A DNA stretch of 64,000 bases. Origin: Glaciecola sp. (GTDB lineage Bacteria > Pseudomonadota > Gammaproteobacteria > Enterobacterales > Alteromonadaceae). A model generated the notes under the pieces. That model was not told where the DNA came from and did not search any database. It saw nothing but the letters and a program-made list of their open reading frames with translations. The stretch is taken from NCBI GenBank assembly GCA_018623155.1, contig JAAZVZ010000008.1, positions 1-64,000 of the forward strand, read 5' to 3'. A program made the translations under genes and the position numbers. Positions 9,970 to 19,400 of the stretch are shown in pieces (positions within the stretch are counted from its first letter, which is position 1; each line of letters opens with the position of its first letter).

Positions 9970-10210
9970 GGGAGTATTGACAATAGGCCGCCCAGATATC
10001 GCGTTTTTGTTGTGCAGACGGAATTGCTGGTAATGAAAGCATAGCGTCTTTTAGCGCCACTGTTTGCGAAACCACAAAGTGAAATGATGGCATAGCAACT
10101 TGTAGATCGCTCAGCATTGGCTCAGAATCAAAGGCTTGTATAGTCGGGTCTTTATAAACATGACGGGCTATGCCCATCGCATCTAATATAGCCGTTTGAT
10201 AAGAATTCAT
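9959..10210 (-). CDS. holD: Probable DNA polymerase III psi subunit (HolD-like)
   Basis: A short protein of 83 residues. Similarity to HolD cannot be shown by motif alone. The call rests on position (directly upstream of and overlapping rimI, as in E. coli), small size and a central PSFHFVVSQ segment of the kind seen in psi proteins. Psi bridges the clamp-loader gamma/tau subunits, chi and SSB. At 83 residues it is shorter than E. coli HolD (about 137), so it may be a minimal form or an unrelated small protein. Confidence 0.5.
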   Translation of the reverse strand: MNSYQTAILDAMGIARHVYKDPTIQAFDSEPMLSDLQVAMPSFHFVVSQTVALKDAMLSLPAIPSAQQKRDIWAAYCQYSHEQ

Positions 10211-10281
10211 AACCTATAGTGAAGTGTTTTTTGTCATATTTAAATCATAACAAATTATCTAAACCACAACCAAGACATTCG

Positions 10282-10734
10282 TTAAAAGGCTTCGATTGTC
10301 CATTCTCCAACCGCTACTTCACTGACCCTCACTTTGGTCCCAGCATTTAGTGGTACCGCTGATACTAAACGCCACTCGATCCCCGAATATTTATATGTCA
10401 CGTGACTCTCAAGTGCCACATCTTGAGCAAGTACAAAGGTAAAGCCAACAAGATCAGAGGACACAGGTGAATCATCGCGTTGATTTTGAAGATTTTTAAA
10501 AGGTTTCCACAACCCCGCAGTCAACACCCCGGTCAAAATCGCAACGACCAATACAGCATCCAACATCTCTGGTGGGAGTAAACCAACATAGACCGCAATG
10601 GCTGTCAAAATTAAGGCACAGCCAAGCATAAACAATACAATCGTAGATAAACTTAAGACGACGACTTCAATAATGAGCATTGAGATCCCCAAAATGAATA
10701 GTGTTTCCGCTAAGTTCTCAGTGAATATACTCAT
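10282..10734 (-). CDS. NfeD-like membrane protein
   Basis: A 150-residue protein with two to three N-terminal membrane segments (LFILGISMLIIEVVVLSLS, IVLFMLGCALILTAIAVYVG and a third around residues 55-75), followed by a soluble C-terminal NfeD OB-fold domain (residues ~95-150, ending VSEVAVGEWTIEAF). It starts two bases after the stop of the SPFH gene. NfeD and SPFH/stomatin proteins typically form pairs that act together in membrane microdomains. Confidence 0.85.
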   Translation of the reverse strand: MSIFTENLAETLFILGISMLIIEVVVLSLSTIVLFMLGCALILTAIAVYVGLLPPEMLDAVLVVAILTGVLTAGLWKPFKNLQNQRDDSPVSSDLVGFTFVLAQDVALESHVTYKYSGIEWRLVSAVPLNAGTKVRVSEVAVGEWTIEAF

Positions 10735-10736
10735 AG

Positions 10737-11678
10737 TTACTGACCTGAATTGAGTTTGTTGATTATAGTGGTGGCTTGTGCAACAAGGCTTGCTGCATCG
10801 GTTGCGTTATCGGGTAACAACACCACAGAAGAATCTTTGGCAATCGCTTGTTTGGCTTCAATCGCTTTGGTCGCCAAATCCAACTGAATTGCTTTTTGGC
10901 CTTCATCCGTATTGGCTTGCTCACCGATCATCTTAAGCGCAGCTGCTTGTGCTTCAGCAACAGCCAAAATAGCTTTGGCTTCGCCTTCGGCTTTTAGAAT
11001 TTGCTCGGAACGCTCTGCCTCTGCGGCAAGTACGATGGCTTGCTTATCCCCTTCCGCGCGATTAATTGCTGCCTGTCTATCCCCTTCAGACTCAAGGATC
11101 TGCGCACGTTTAACCCGTTCAGCCTTCATCTGGGCTTCCATCGCTTCCATTACCGAGGCTGGAGGCGTAATGTCTTTGATTTCATAACGAAGCACTTGAA
11201 TCCCCCATGGACTGGAGGCTTCATTTATGGAAGACACGATATTAGCATTCAACATATCGCGTTCTTCAAATGTTTTATCTAATTCAATTTTGCCGATTTC
11301 TGAACGCATTGTGGTTTGCGCAAGTTGAGTCACAGCAAACACATAATCTTCAACGCCATAAGTGGCTTTCTTTGGATCTAACACACGAAAATACAAAACC
11401 CCGTCCACCGCAAGAGAAATATTATCTCGGGTAATCGCCGATTGTTCAGGGACATCAACGGCTTGTTCTTTCAGACTCCGGTCCGCAGCCACTCTATCGA
11501 TAAATGGAACCAGAAAGTTGATCCCCGCCTCACGTGTCGATTGATATTTGCCAAAACGCTCAACAATGAATGCCCGATTTTGGGGCACAAATTTAACCGA
11601 AAACTTGATGACCAACAGCACCAAAATAATGACAAATACTGGCACGGTAAAAAATAACTCGATAAAAGATGTGTCCAT
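10737..11678 (-). CDS. qmcA: SPFH/stomatin-like protein QmcA
   Basis: A ~313-residue protein with one N-terminal transmembrane anchor (ELFFTVPVFVIILVLLVIKF), an SPFH/Band-7 domain (VPQNRAFIVERFGKYQST to about residue 190) and an Ala/Glu-rich coiled coil (AEGDKQAIVLAAEAERSEQ). It matches E. coli QmcA. The ORF track starts at 11735, but the ATG at 11678 (MDTSFIELFF) has AGGA eight bases upstream and gives the usual length. It forms an operon with the NfeD gene. Confidence 0.9.
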   Translation of the reverse strand: MDTSFIELFFTVPVFVIILVLLVIKFSVKFVPQNRAFIVERFGKYQSTREAGINFLVPFIDRVAADRSLKEQAVDVPEQSAITRDNISLAVDGVLYFRVLDPKKATYGVEDYVFAVTQLAQTTMRSEIGKIELDKTFEERDMLNANIVSSINEASSPWGIQVLRYEIKDITPPASVMEAMEAQMKAERVKRAQILESEGDRQAAINRAEGDKQAIVLAAEAERSEQILKAEGEAKAILAVAEAQAAALKMIGEQANTDEGQKAIQLDLATKAIEAKQAIAKDSSVVLLPDNATDAASLVAQATTIINKLNSGQ

Positions 11679-11832
11679 ACTAAATCCTAATAAAACTAAC
11701 AGTATTGATAGTTTAAGTATAAGGATAAGTTCCATCCGCGCAATCTCTGTGCTGTATCAAAATGTAACGTATCTTTTTTACCCATTCTTTATTCTCAATT
11801 ACATCTCCTCCTTTAGTCTGAGAAATCTATTT

Positions 11833-11860
11833 TTTACAATCTGATTACAGTATAAATAAT
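11833..11860 (+). promoter_or_regulatory. Possible sigma-70 promoter for prpE
   Basis: TTTACA and AATAAT are separated by 16 bases in the divergent qmcA-prpE gap, about 45 bases before the prpE start. This was spotted by eye in AT-rich DNA, so it is tentative. Confidence 0.35.
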
Positions 11861-11905
11861 CCCATTAACGAATAAGGCTTTATTATTACAAGGACCCTAC
11901 ATTTC

Positions 11906-13792
11906 ATGTCATATCAATCAGAATATAACGCATCAATAGACACCCCTGAGAATTTTTGGGCAGAACAAGCCAATCAACTTCCTTGGTATACACCACCTAA
12001 GAACATTTTATCTAAAGACGAAAATGGCATGGACCGCTGGTTTGCTGATGGGGTTATGAATACTTGTTATATGGCAGTTGACCACCACGTTAATTCAGGC
12101 CGTGGTGAGCAAAATGCGATTATTTTCGACTCCCCTGTCTCTGATACCAAATACACTCTTACTTTTGCACAATTACAAGACAAAGTAGCGACATTTGCCG
12201 GTGCATTAGCGGCAAAAGGTGTGGGTAAAGGCGACCGTGTAGTCATTTATATGCCAATGATCCCAGAAGCCGTTATCGCGATGCTTGCGGTAGCAAGATT
12301 AGGGGCGATACATTCTGTTGTATTTGGTGGATTTGCTCCCAACGAATTGGCTGTGCGTATTGATGATGCGACACCTAAAGTCATTGTTACCGCATCATGT
12401 GGTATTGAAATCAGCAAAATCATTTCTTATAAACCACTTGTTGATGCAGCCATTGAACAGGCATCACATAAACCCGATAGCGTCATCGTATTCCAGCGTG
12501 AGCAAGTGACCGCGGAGATGCATGCACCCCGAGATATTGATTGGAACGATGCAGTTGCTAATGCTAGCCCTGCAGAGCCGGTACCCGTTAACGGTACGGA
12601 TCCCTTATATATCCTGTATACGTCTGGTACTACAGGTACCCCAAAAGGCGTGGTAAGAGATAATGGCGGTCACGCCGCGGCATTATTTTACTCGATGAAA
12701 GCCATCTATAACGTGGAAGCGGGCGATGTCTATTGGGCGGCATCTGACGTAGGTTGGGTAGTTGGTCACTCCTATATCGTGTATGGTCCACTGCTTAAAG
12801 GCTGTACCACCGTCGTCTATGAAGGTAAACCAGTCCGCACGCCAGATGCTGGTGGCTTTTGGCGTATGTGTGAAGAATATAAAATCTCAACGCTTTTTGC
12901 TGCACCGACTGCATTTCGAGCAATCAAAAAAGAAGACCCGGATGGCAAACTGATTGAACAATACGATTTGTCGGCACTTAACAATATCTTCATGGCCGGT
13001 GAACGTCTTGATCCCCCTACTTATGATTGGACGGTTGAAAAAACAGGTAAGCCAGTTATAGATCACTGGTGGCAAACTGAGACCGGTTGGGCGATCTGTG
13101 GCAACTTATTAGGGGTTGAAGCCAAAGCACCTAAGCCTGGTTCCGCTACTTTGCCAACTCCTGGCTTTAAAGTGGAAGTCTTGGATGACGATGGCAACGT
13201 TCTACCTGCCAATACACAAGGTTCGATAGCGATCAAATTACCTTTACCACCAAGTTGCTTACCATCCATTTGGGGGAACTTTGAACGTTTTAAGGAAAGC
13301 TACCTAACGGAGTTTCCTGGGTACTATTGCAGTGGCGATGGTGGTTACATTGATGAAGATGGCTATGTCTTTATCATGGGACGTACTGATGATGTGATTA
13401 ATATTGCCGGACATCGCTTGAGTACGGGTGAAATGGAAGAAGTCGTGGCCGCGCATCCAGCTGTGGCAGAGTGTTCAGTAATTGGGGTTAAAGATGAACT
13501 CAAAGGACAACTACCGGTTGGCTTAGTCATCTTGAAAGACGGTGTTGAAATTGACGAAGCGACTTTATTTGCAGACTTAAAAGCCAGTATGGTCAAACAA
13601 ATTGGTCCGATTGCTTGCTTTAAAGAAGCCTTAATCGTCAATCGCCTACCCAAAACACGTTCGGGCAAAATATTGCGCAAAATATTACGCCAAATTGCCG
13701 ATGGTCAAAGCTATACTGTACCATCAACCATTGATGACCCAGCGAGTCTTGATGAGATCTCATCAGTGATGAAAGAAAAATCTTTAATTTAA
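11906..13792 (+). CDS. prpE: Propionyl-CoA synthetase (acyl-CoA ligase, PrpE)
   Basis: A 628-residue AMP-forming acyl-CoA ligase that activates propionate to propionyl-CoA. In some marine bacteria PrpE also activates acrylate. It has the acetyl-CoA-synthetase N-terminal segment (ENFWAEQANQLPW), the P-loop YTSGTTGTPKG (~232-242), the ATP/AMP motif WWQTETGWAICG, the hinge GRTDDVINIAGHRLSTGEMEE and the catalytic Lys in PKTRSGKILRK (~595-605), a site often controlled by acetylation. AAGGA precedes the start. acuI follows 22 bases later, which favours a role in acrylate or propionate use over acetate. Confidence 0.9.
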   Translation: MSYQSEYNASIDTPENFWAEQANQLPWYTPPKNILSKDENGMDRWFADGVMNTCYMAVDHHVNSGRGEQNAIIFDSPVSDTKYTLTFAQLQDKVATFAGALAAKGVGKGDRVVIYMPMIPEAVIAMLAVARLGAIHSVVFGGFAPNELAVRIDDATPKVIVTASCGIEISKIISYKPLVDAAIEQASHKPDSVIVFQREQVTAEMHAPRDIDWNDAVANASPAEPVPVNGTDPLYILYTSGTTGTPKGVVRDNGGHAAALFYSMKAIYNVEAGDVYWAASDVGWVVGHSYIVYGPLLKGCTTVVYEGKPVRTPDAGGFWRMCEEYKISTLFAAPTAFRAIKKEDPDGKLIEQYDLSALNNIFMAGERLDPPTYDWTVEKTGKPVIDHWWQTETGWAICGNLLGVEAKAPKPGSATLPTPGFKVEVLDDDGNVLPANTQGSIAIKLPLPPSCLPSIWGNFERFKESYLTEFPGYYCSGDGGYIDEDGYVFIMGRTDDVINIAGHRLSTGEMEEVVAAHPAVAECSVIGVKDELKGQLPVGLVILKDGVEIDEATLFADLKASMVKQIGPIACFKEALIVNRLPKTRSGKILRKILRQIADGQSYTVPSTIDDPASLDEISSVMKEKSLI

Positions 13793-13814
13793 TATAAATT
13801 AACAAGGAATATTT

Positions 13815-14780
13815 ATGCGCGCCATAGTGTTACGTGAAGACAAACAAGTTGCGATAGAACAATGCAATGTAACCGATTTACCAGAAGGCGATGTACTCGT
13901 AAAAGTCGCCTACTCAACGCTTAACTACAAAGATGCCTTGGCACTTACCGCCAGTGCGCCAATTGCAAAATCTTATCCGATGGTACCTGGGATCGATTTT
14001 GTCGGCGTTGTCAAAGAGTCTAACGCCTCTGACTTTGCAGTGGGCGATACGGTTGTCTTAAATGGCTGGGGAGTAGGCGAAAAACACTGGGGTGGTTTAG
14101 CTGAGTATGCTCGAGTCAAAAGCAAATGGTTAATCAAATTACCCACTAATATGGCACCACAAGACGCTATGAGCATTGGCACAGCCGGTTATACCGCCAT
14201 GCTGTGTTGTAATGCATTGCGTGACGCAGGCGTTACTCCAGAATCAGGTAATATTTTGGTTTCTGGTGCAACGGGTGGCGTTGGGTCGGTTGCCGTAGCG
14301 ATTCTGGCAAAACGGGGATATTCTGTCACGGCATTAAGTGGTAAAGCTGAACAAGCGGAATATTTGACTGGCCTCGGCGCAAGCGCCATCAAAGATCGCA
14401 AAGAGTACGAAGGCAAAGCACGTATTTTGGGCGGTCAAGATTGGGCTGGAGCGGTTGACGTAGTCGGTTCGCATACCCTTGCGAATATTATTGCAAACAC
14501 CCAATATGGTGGAGTAGTGACCGCGTGTGGTCTCGCGCAAGGTATGGACTTACCAAGTTCTGTAGCGCCGTTCATTTTGCGTGGCGTTTCTTTACTCGGT
14601 ATAGACTCAGTATATTGTCCTCAAGAAAGACGTCAACGTGCGTGGAATGATTTAGCCGAGGAACTCGACCCTACTGTAATACAGCAAATTACCCATGAAA
14701 TTGGTTTGGATGACTGTATTGAAGCTGCACAAAACATCATGGCTGGATCTGTAACAGGTCGTTATTTAGTGAAACTTTAA
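13815..14780 (+). CDS. acuI: Acryloyl-CoA reductase (AcuI/YhdH family)
   Basis: A 321-residue medium-chain dehydrogenase/reductase without zinc ligands. The N-terminus MRAIVLREDKQVAIE and the segment YSTLNYKDALALT are typical of the YhdH/AcuI group, and the NADPH-binding glycine motif is VSGATGGVGSVAV (~150-162). AcuI reduces acryloyl-CoA to propionyl-CoA with NADPH and so protects against acrylate. It follows prpE closely with AAGGA before the start, suggesting that ligase and reductase act in sequence. Confidence 0.88.
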   Translation: MRAIVLREDKQVAIEQCNVTDLPEGDVLVKVAYSTLNYKDALALTASAPIAKSYPMVPGIDFVGVVKESNASDFAVGDTVVLNGWGVGEKHWGGLAEYARVKSKWLIKLPTNMAPQDAMSIGTAGYTAMLCCNALRDAGVTPESGNILVSGATGGVGSVAVAILAKRGYSVTALSGKAEQAEYLTGLGASAIKDRKEYEGKARILGGQDWAGAVDVVGSHTLANIIANTQYGGVVTACGLAQGMDLPSSVAPFILRGVSLLGIDSVYCPQERRQRAWNDLAEELDPTVIQQITHEIGLDDCIEAAQNIMAGSVTGRYLVKL

Positions 14781-14788
14781 ACAAACAC

Positions 14789-14810
14789 TAGGACTAATGC
14801 ATTAGACCTA
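14789..14810. repeat. Imperfect palindrome after acuI
   Basis: TAGG-A-CTAATGCATTAG-A-CCTA is a 22-base palindrome with one mismatched pair, starting nine bases after the acuI stop. It has no T tract, so it may be an RNA 3'-end hairpin or a protein-binding site. Confidence 0.4.
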
Positions 14811-14818
14811 CAAATATA

Positions 14819-14862
14819 AAAAGGCCGGAGCGCAATGGTTTACCCCTTGTGATTCGGCTTTT
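14819..14862 (+). terminator. Probable terminator of prpE-acuI
   Basis: AAAAGGCCG pairs with CGGCTTTT (one bulged G), and inside it CGCAA pairs with TTGTG. The 3' arm ends in four T. It is a moderately strong structure between acuI and the polysaccharide operon. Confidence 0.5.
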
Positions 14863-14874
14863 CTCGTTTACAAT
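14847..14874 (+). promoter_or_regulatory. Possible promoter of the plus-strand polysaccharide operon
   Basis: TTGTGA and TACAAT with a 16-base spacer lie about 35 bases before the start of the phosphohexomutase gene. The box partly overlaps the hairpin assigned as the acuI terminator. Confidence 0.4.
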
Positions 14875-14909
14875 AGTGGTAGTTTATATTCAATATACAA
14901 GGATGAGAT

Positions 14910-16331
14910 ATGTCGACTTGCAGTCAAACCATCGCTAAGAGTGGCATCAAATTTGGCACATCAGGCGCTCGTGGTTTAGTCACTGATTTTACGCCCCTCG
15001 CGTGTCATGCGTTTACCTTTGCGTTCATCAAGTCAATGCAAGAAGATTATGTATTTAATCGCGTCCTAGTCGGAATTGATAACCGACCAAGTTCTCCCAA
15101 TATAGCAAGTTATTGTATCAGCGCTCTCAAGGTATTAGGCATTGATGCGATATATTGTGGTGTTTTGCCCACGCCTGCTCTAGCGTTGGCTTCCTTACAA
15201 GAAAGTATACCTTGTATCATGGTCACTGGGTCACATATCCCATTCGATCGCAATGGCCTGAAGTTTTACACCCCGGATGGGGAAATCACTAAAGCCCATG
15301 AACAAGCGATTTTGGCATGTACAAGCGATGTTGCGGGCTGCTCAGAAATAATCTTGCCAGAAGTAGAAACTTCTGCCACTGAGCGATATATTCAGCGTGC
15401 TACCCAGTTATTTGCCTCAGATATATTTGCCTCAAAACGCATCGGAATTTACGAACACTCCAGTGCTGGCCGTGAACTTTATGCACCTATATTTGAAGCA
15501 TTGGGAGCTGAAGTAATCGCATTGGAACGTTCAGACGAATTTGTGCCAATCGATACAGAAGCAGTAAGTGATGCTGATAAGGCAAAAGCAAAAGCATGGT
15601 CAGACACTCATCAGTTCGATATGATATTTTCGACCGATGGCGATGGTGACCGTCCACTCATCAGTGACGAAAACGGTGAATGGTTACGCGGTGATATAGT
15701 CGGCTTATTAACCGCTAAAGCATTACAAATTGAAGCCTTAGCAGTGCCTGTTAGTTGTAATACAGCTATTGAAGCCAGTCTCGCTTTTAGCCATGTCTCT
15801 CGTACCAAAATTGGCTCGCCCTATGTCATCGAGGCGTTTGCTTCCTTAGACTTTGACTACCGTTCAGTTGCAGGCTTTGAAGCAAATGGTGGTTTTCTGT
15901 TAGGTTCAGATGTGCACTTTAATCAGCACACTATTCACGCATTACCAACTAGAGATGCATTACTGCCAGGGCTTTTATTATTAGCGGATGCTTGTGCCCA
16001 ACAAACAACCATAAGTCAATTGGTTGCAATGTTGCCCCAGCGATTTACAGACAGTGACCGAATCAAAGATTTTGCTACCGAACGTTCACAAGAACTCATT
16101 AAACAACTCAGTGCCCACCCAAATCAACTGATCGCAGCCATGGGCATCCCTGGAGAAGTTGAGCAAATAAATACGATAGACGGGTTGCGCATCACTCTCA
16201 ACACAGGTGACATTATCCACCTTCGTCCAAGTGGCAATGCACCAGAGTTGCGTTGTTATGCTGAGAGCGGCAGTCAAGCAGTTGCTAAGCAACTCGTTGC
16301 AACAGCGCTTATGACGGTAAAACTTTTGTAA
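14910..16331 (+). CDS. Phosphohexomutase (phosphomannomutase/phosphoglucomutase type)
   Basis: A 473-residue alpha-D-phosphohexomutase. Visible motifs are the N-terminal GTSGARGLV, the active-site phosphoserine loop TGSHIPFDRNGLKFY (~107-121), the metal-binding loop DGDGDRP (~242-248), the sugar-binding FEANGGF loop and the C-terminal phosphate-binding RPSGNAPELR. It interconverts hexose 6- and 1-phosphates to make nucleotide-sugar precursors; mannose versus glucosamine cannot be settled by eye. TGSHIP in place of TASHNP is a modest variation. AAGGATG precedes the start. It heads the polysaccharide operon. Confidence 0.85.
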   Translation: MSTCSQTIAKSGIKFGTSGARGLVTDFTPLACHAFTFAFIKSMQEDYVFNRVLVGIDNRPSSPNIASYCISALKVLGIDAIYCGVLPTPALALASLQESIPCIMVTGSHIPFDRNGLKFYTPDGEITKAHEQAILACTSDVAGCSEIILPEVETSATERYIQRATQLFASDIFASKRIGIYEHSSAGRELYAPIFEALGAEVIALERSDEFVPIDTEAVSDADKAKAKAWSDTHQFDMIFSTDGDGDRPLISDENGEWLRGDIVGLLTAKALQIEALAVPVSCNTAIEASLAFSHVSRTKIGSPYVIEAFASLDFDYRSVAGFEANGGFLLGSDVHFNQHTIHALPTRDALLPGLLLLADACAQQTTISQLVAMLPQRFTDSDRIKDFATERSQELIKQLSAHPNQLIAAMGIPGEVEQINTIDGLRITLNTGDIIHLRPSGNAPELRCYAESGSQAVAKQLVATALMTVKLL

Positions 16332-16428
16332 CCCAAAAACACAATCCCTCATAATTTTCTTTAAAAAACTCAAAATCAGACGATCAAAAACGATATAGAT
16401 AGAACGTTTGTGTAATGTAGATAAGTCT

Positions 16429-19400
16429 GTGAGAGTTGGGATTGTGTTAGATACTCGTGCCTATGGTGGCATTGAGTCTCATATCTATGGCGTTGCTTCC
16501 GCACTTAATAAAGTGCAAGACGTTCCATTAGAAATATGTTTTATTCGCCTAAAACATTATGGCGAACATATCCTTACGTCTAAATTACAGACTAAGAACA
16601 TACGTACTTATACCATTAATAATGGCTTTCTCGATTTCTTTAAATTCATTCAAGAAAATACGTTCCATGTCTTACATTCGCACGGTTATAAAGCAAACTT
16701 ATGGTGCAGACTCACTTCGATCATTACCCAATCTAAGCATATTGCGACCTACCACTCAGGTGATCAGGGCACTGGAAAACTGTATTGTTATGATTTTATT
16801 GACCGCTTATCTTCTGGATTAAGTCACCAAAACATCGCAGTCAGCGAGCCAATTGCAGAATCCTTATACAGCCGTGCAAACGTGATGTTTAACGCATTAG
16901 ACTGCACTGACATTACGTTGAGTTGGGGGAATCACATTGGCTATGTTGGCCGATTCAGTTCTGAAAAAGCGCCAGGACGCTTCGTTGAAATTGCACGTGC
17001 CTTGATGGATCAATCCTTTGTTATGGTTGGAGATGGCCCCTTACTTAATGATATCAAGAAATATGCTCCTAACCATATTACCTTAACTGGACATTGCCAC
17101 AATATGGAGGAGCAGTGGAAACAATTGGATCTATTGGTATTACCCTCCCACCGAGAAGGCATGCCAATGGTCTGCTTAGAAGCAATGGCTCGAGGCATTC
17201 CCGTACTCACTCACCAACTTGGCAGCTTAGATAGACTCATCGTTCATGAACACAATGGTTTCTTGTTACCTCAATATTCCAAAGCGGATTACATTAAAAT
17301 CATTGAAGATTGGCTGGCTCTTTCTTCTGAAGCCCAAAAGCGCATTCGCAACAATGCTCGCCTAACCATACTGAATCACTTTGGCATGGGGCAATACATT
17401 GATAAGTTGGTGCGCCTTTATGTTTCGAGTTTACCTCTCGTAGAATTAAGTCATACCAAACATGCATCGTTCAACAATTCTCAGTCCAGAATACCCGTTC
17501 TCTTTGTTCATTATGCAAAACATGAATGGATCCGTGGCAGTGAACGATGTTTAATTGATCTGATCAAAAATATCGATGCTTCACGATTTGAACCGATCGT
17601 TTGGTGTGATACCAAACTCTTGGAAGCTACATTTACCTCACAACACATTACCGTTTATCGAGACCGGTTTACCATACTAGGCGACTGGGAAGCGCCTCGC
17701 TTTGCCATCAATAACACACGCTATTTTTGCAAACGTGGCAGAGAATTGATTAAGCTGCATCAAATACAACTTATTCATTGTAACAGTGCTGCACCGGCCC
17801 AATGGATGGTGTCAGTTGCAAACCAAACACGCACTCCACTCGTCACTCAACTACATGCTCGATATGTGTTTAGTGAAAGGCTCAGATGTCGTATAACGAG
17901 TTCCGATCACATAGTGGGTGTAAGTCAACCGATCATAAAGCAATGTCAAGGTGATAAGGGTCAAGAACCCCATTATCATGTAGTTGCCAATGGCATCGAT
18001 ACCAATAGACTCTTGGCACAACCCACCTACAATCTACGCATGGCATACCAGCTTAGTAAAAATCACTTTGTCATGGTAAGCATTGGCTCACTCATTCATC
18101 GTAAAGGCATGGATTTGGTGATAAAAGCGTGTCATAAAATGCATCAATCAGGTATTGAAACCGCTTTATTCATCATCGGTGATGGGCCTGAAAAAGCCCA
18201 CTTAGAGAAGCTCATTGATGACCTAAATATGCAGCAGCATATTTTTCTCTTAGGTGAGCAAAAGCATGCTTTTGGCATGCTCAAAGAAGGGGTCGATGTC
18301 TTTATCTCCGGTGCGAGAGAAGAAGTGTTTGGTTTGGTTTTTGCCGAAGCCGGCTTAGCTAAACTCCCATGCATCGCACCTGATGTTGGTGGGATCAGTT
18401 CTGTTATTGAACACAACCTGACCGGTAAACTGTGCCTTCCTGAGTCGGATATTGGGCTTTATGAGGCATGCAAAACTCTCTTTACCGATCGCAAAGCCGC
18501 CAGAGAAATGGGCAAACAAGGCTACCACCGAGTCCTTCAAAATTTTACCATTTCTCAAAATGTTGAACGCATGAGTGGCATATATGAAGAAGCAATATTA
18601 CGAGGAAGAAAACAGCTATCATCATGGCAAAAGGTCAAAAGTATTGGCCAAATGACCCTAGGTTATTGCCGACAAAAATGGTTTGCGAAGACGCAAAGAA
18701 AAGCCATATTAATCATTGATACAATTGAATTTAATGGCGGTTCCAAAATTGCCACAAAACGCTTTTTAGAGACACTTTCTCCGGACATCGATGTTTATAT
18801 CTTAACGATTGATGCAGATTCATGGCAATGCAGCAATACGCGCATCATCTGCCTTAAACAAGCCCCCTTCTTAAAAGATGCTGAGAGTGGCTATAAATAC
18901 TTACTAAAACATGGCTTTTATGCCTTACAACTTTTATTTGCTCTGTTTAGACACTCTCATATCAAAACGGTGTTGGGCTGTTCTTTACCTAGTAATGATA
19001 TGGCAGTGTCCGTCTGCAAATTTGTTTGTCCAGTGCAATGGGTACAATTTATTCATGGTCCAGTCTATGCCAGTCGCTTAAATGGGAAATTACTGCTACA
19101 AACCGATGCTCTATTTTATTTAGATTCTGCGCGGGAATCGATCGAATCAGCACTTGCTAAATGTGACACGAACTTACGCAAAATATCAGATGTAAAACCG
19201 TGCAAAACGTTTGTGAACGGGTTATCCGAATATGCGTTTAGCCCACCGCTAAAGCACTCACATATAAAAGTGCTATGGGCGGCATCAAATCTGCGTTGGA
19301 AGGGCTTAGATACCTTTCTTCATGCGTTACAACAATTCAGCGATACAGAACGACCAGAATGCAGTATCTGCTTTATTCGTGCAAAAGAGCCTAATATTCC

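Noticed and set aside
11548-11844. 98-residue plus-strand ORF between qmcA and prpE
   Set aside because: It runs antisense to the qmcA start and into the promoter region, with no family features or ribosome-binding site.
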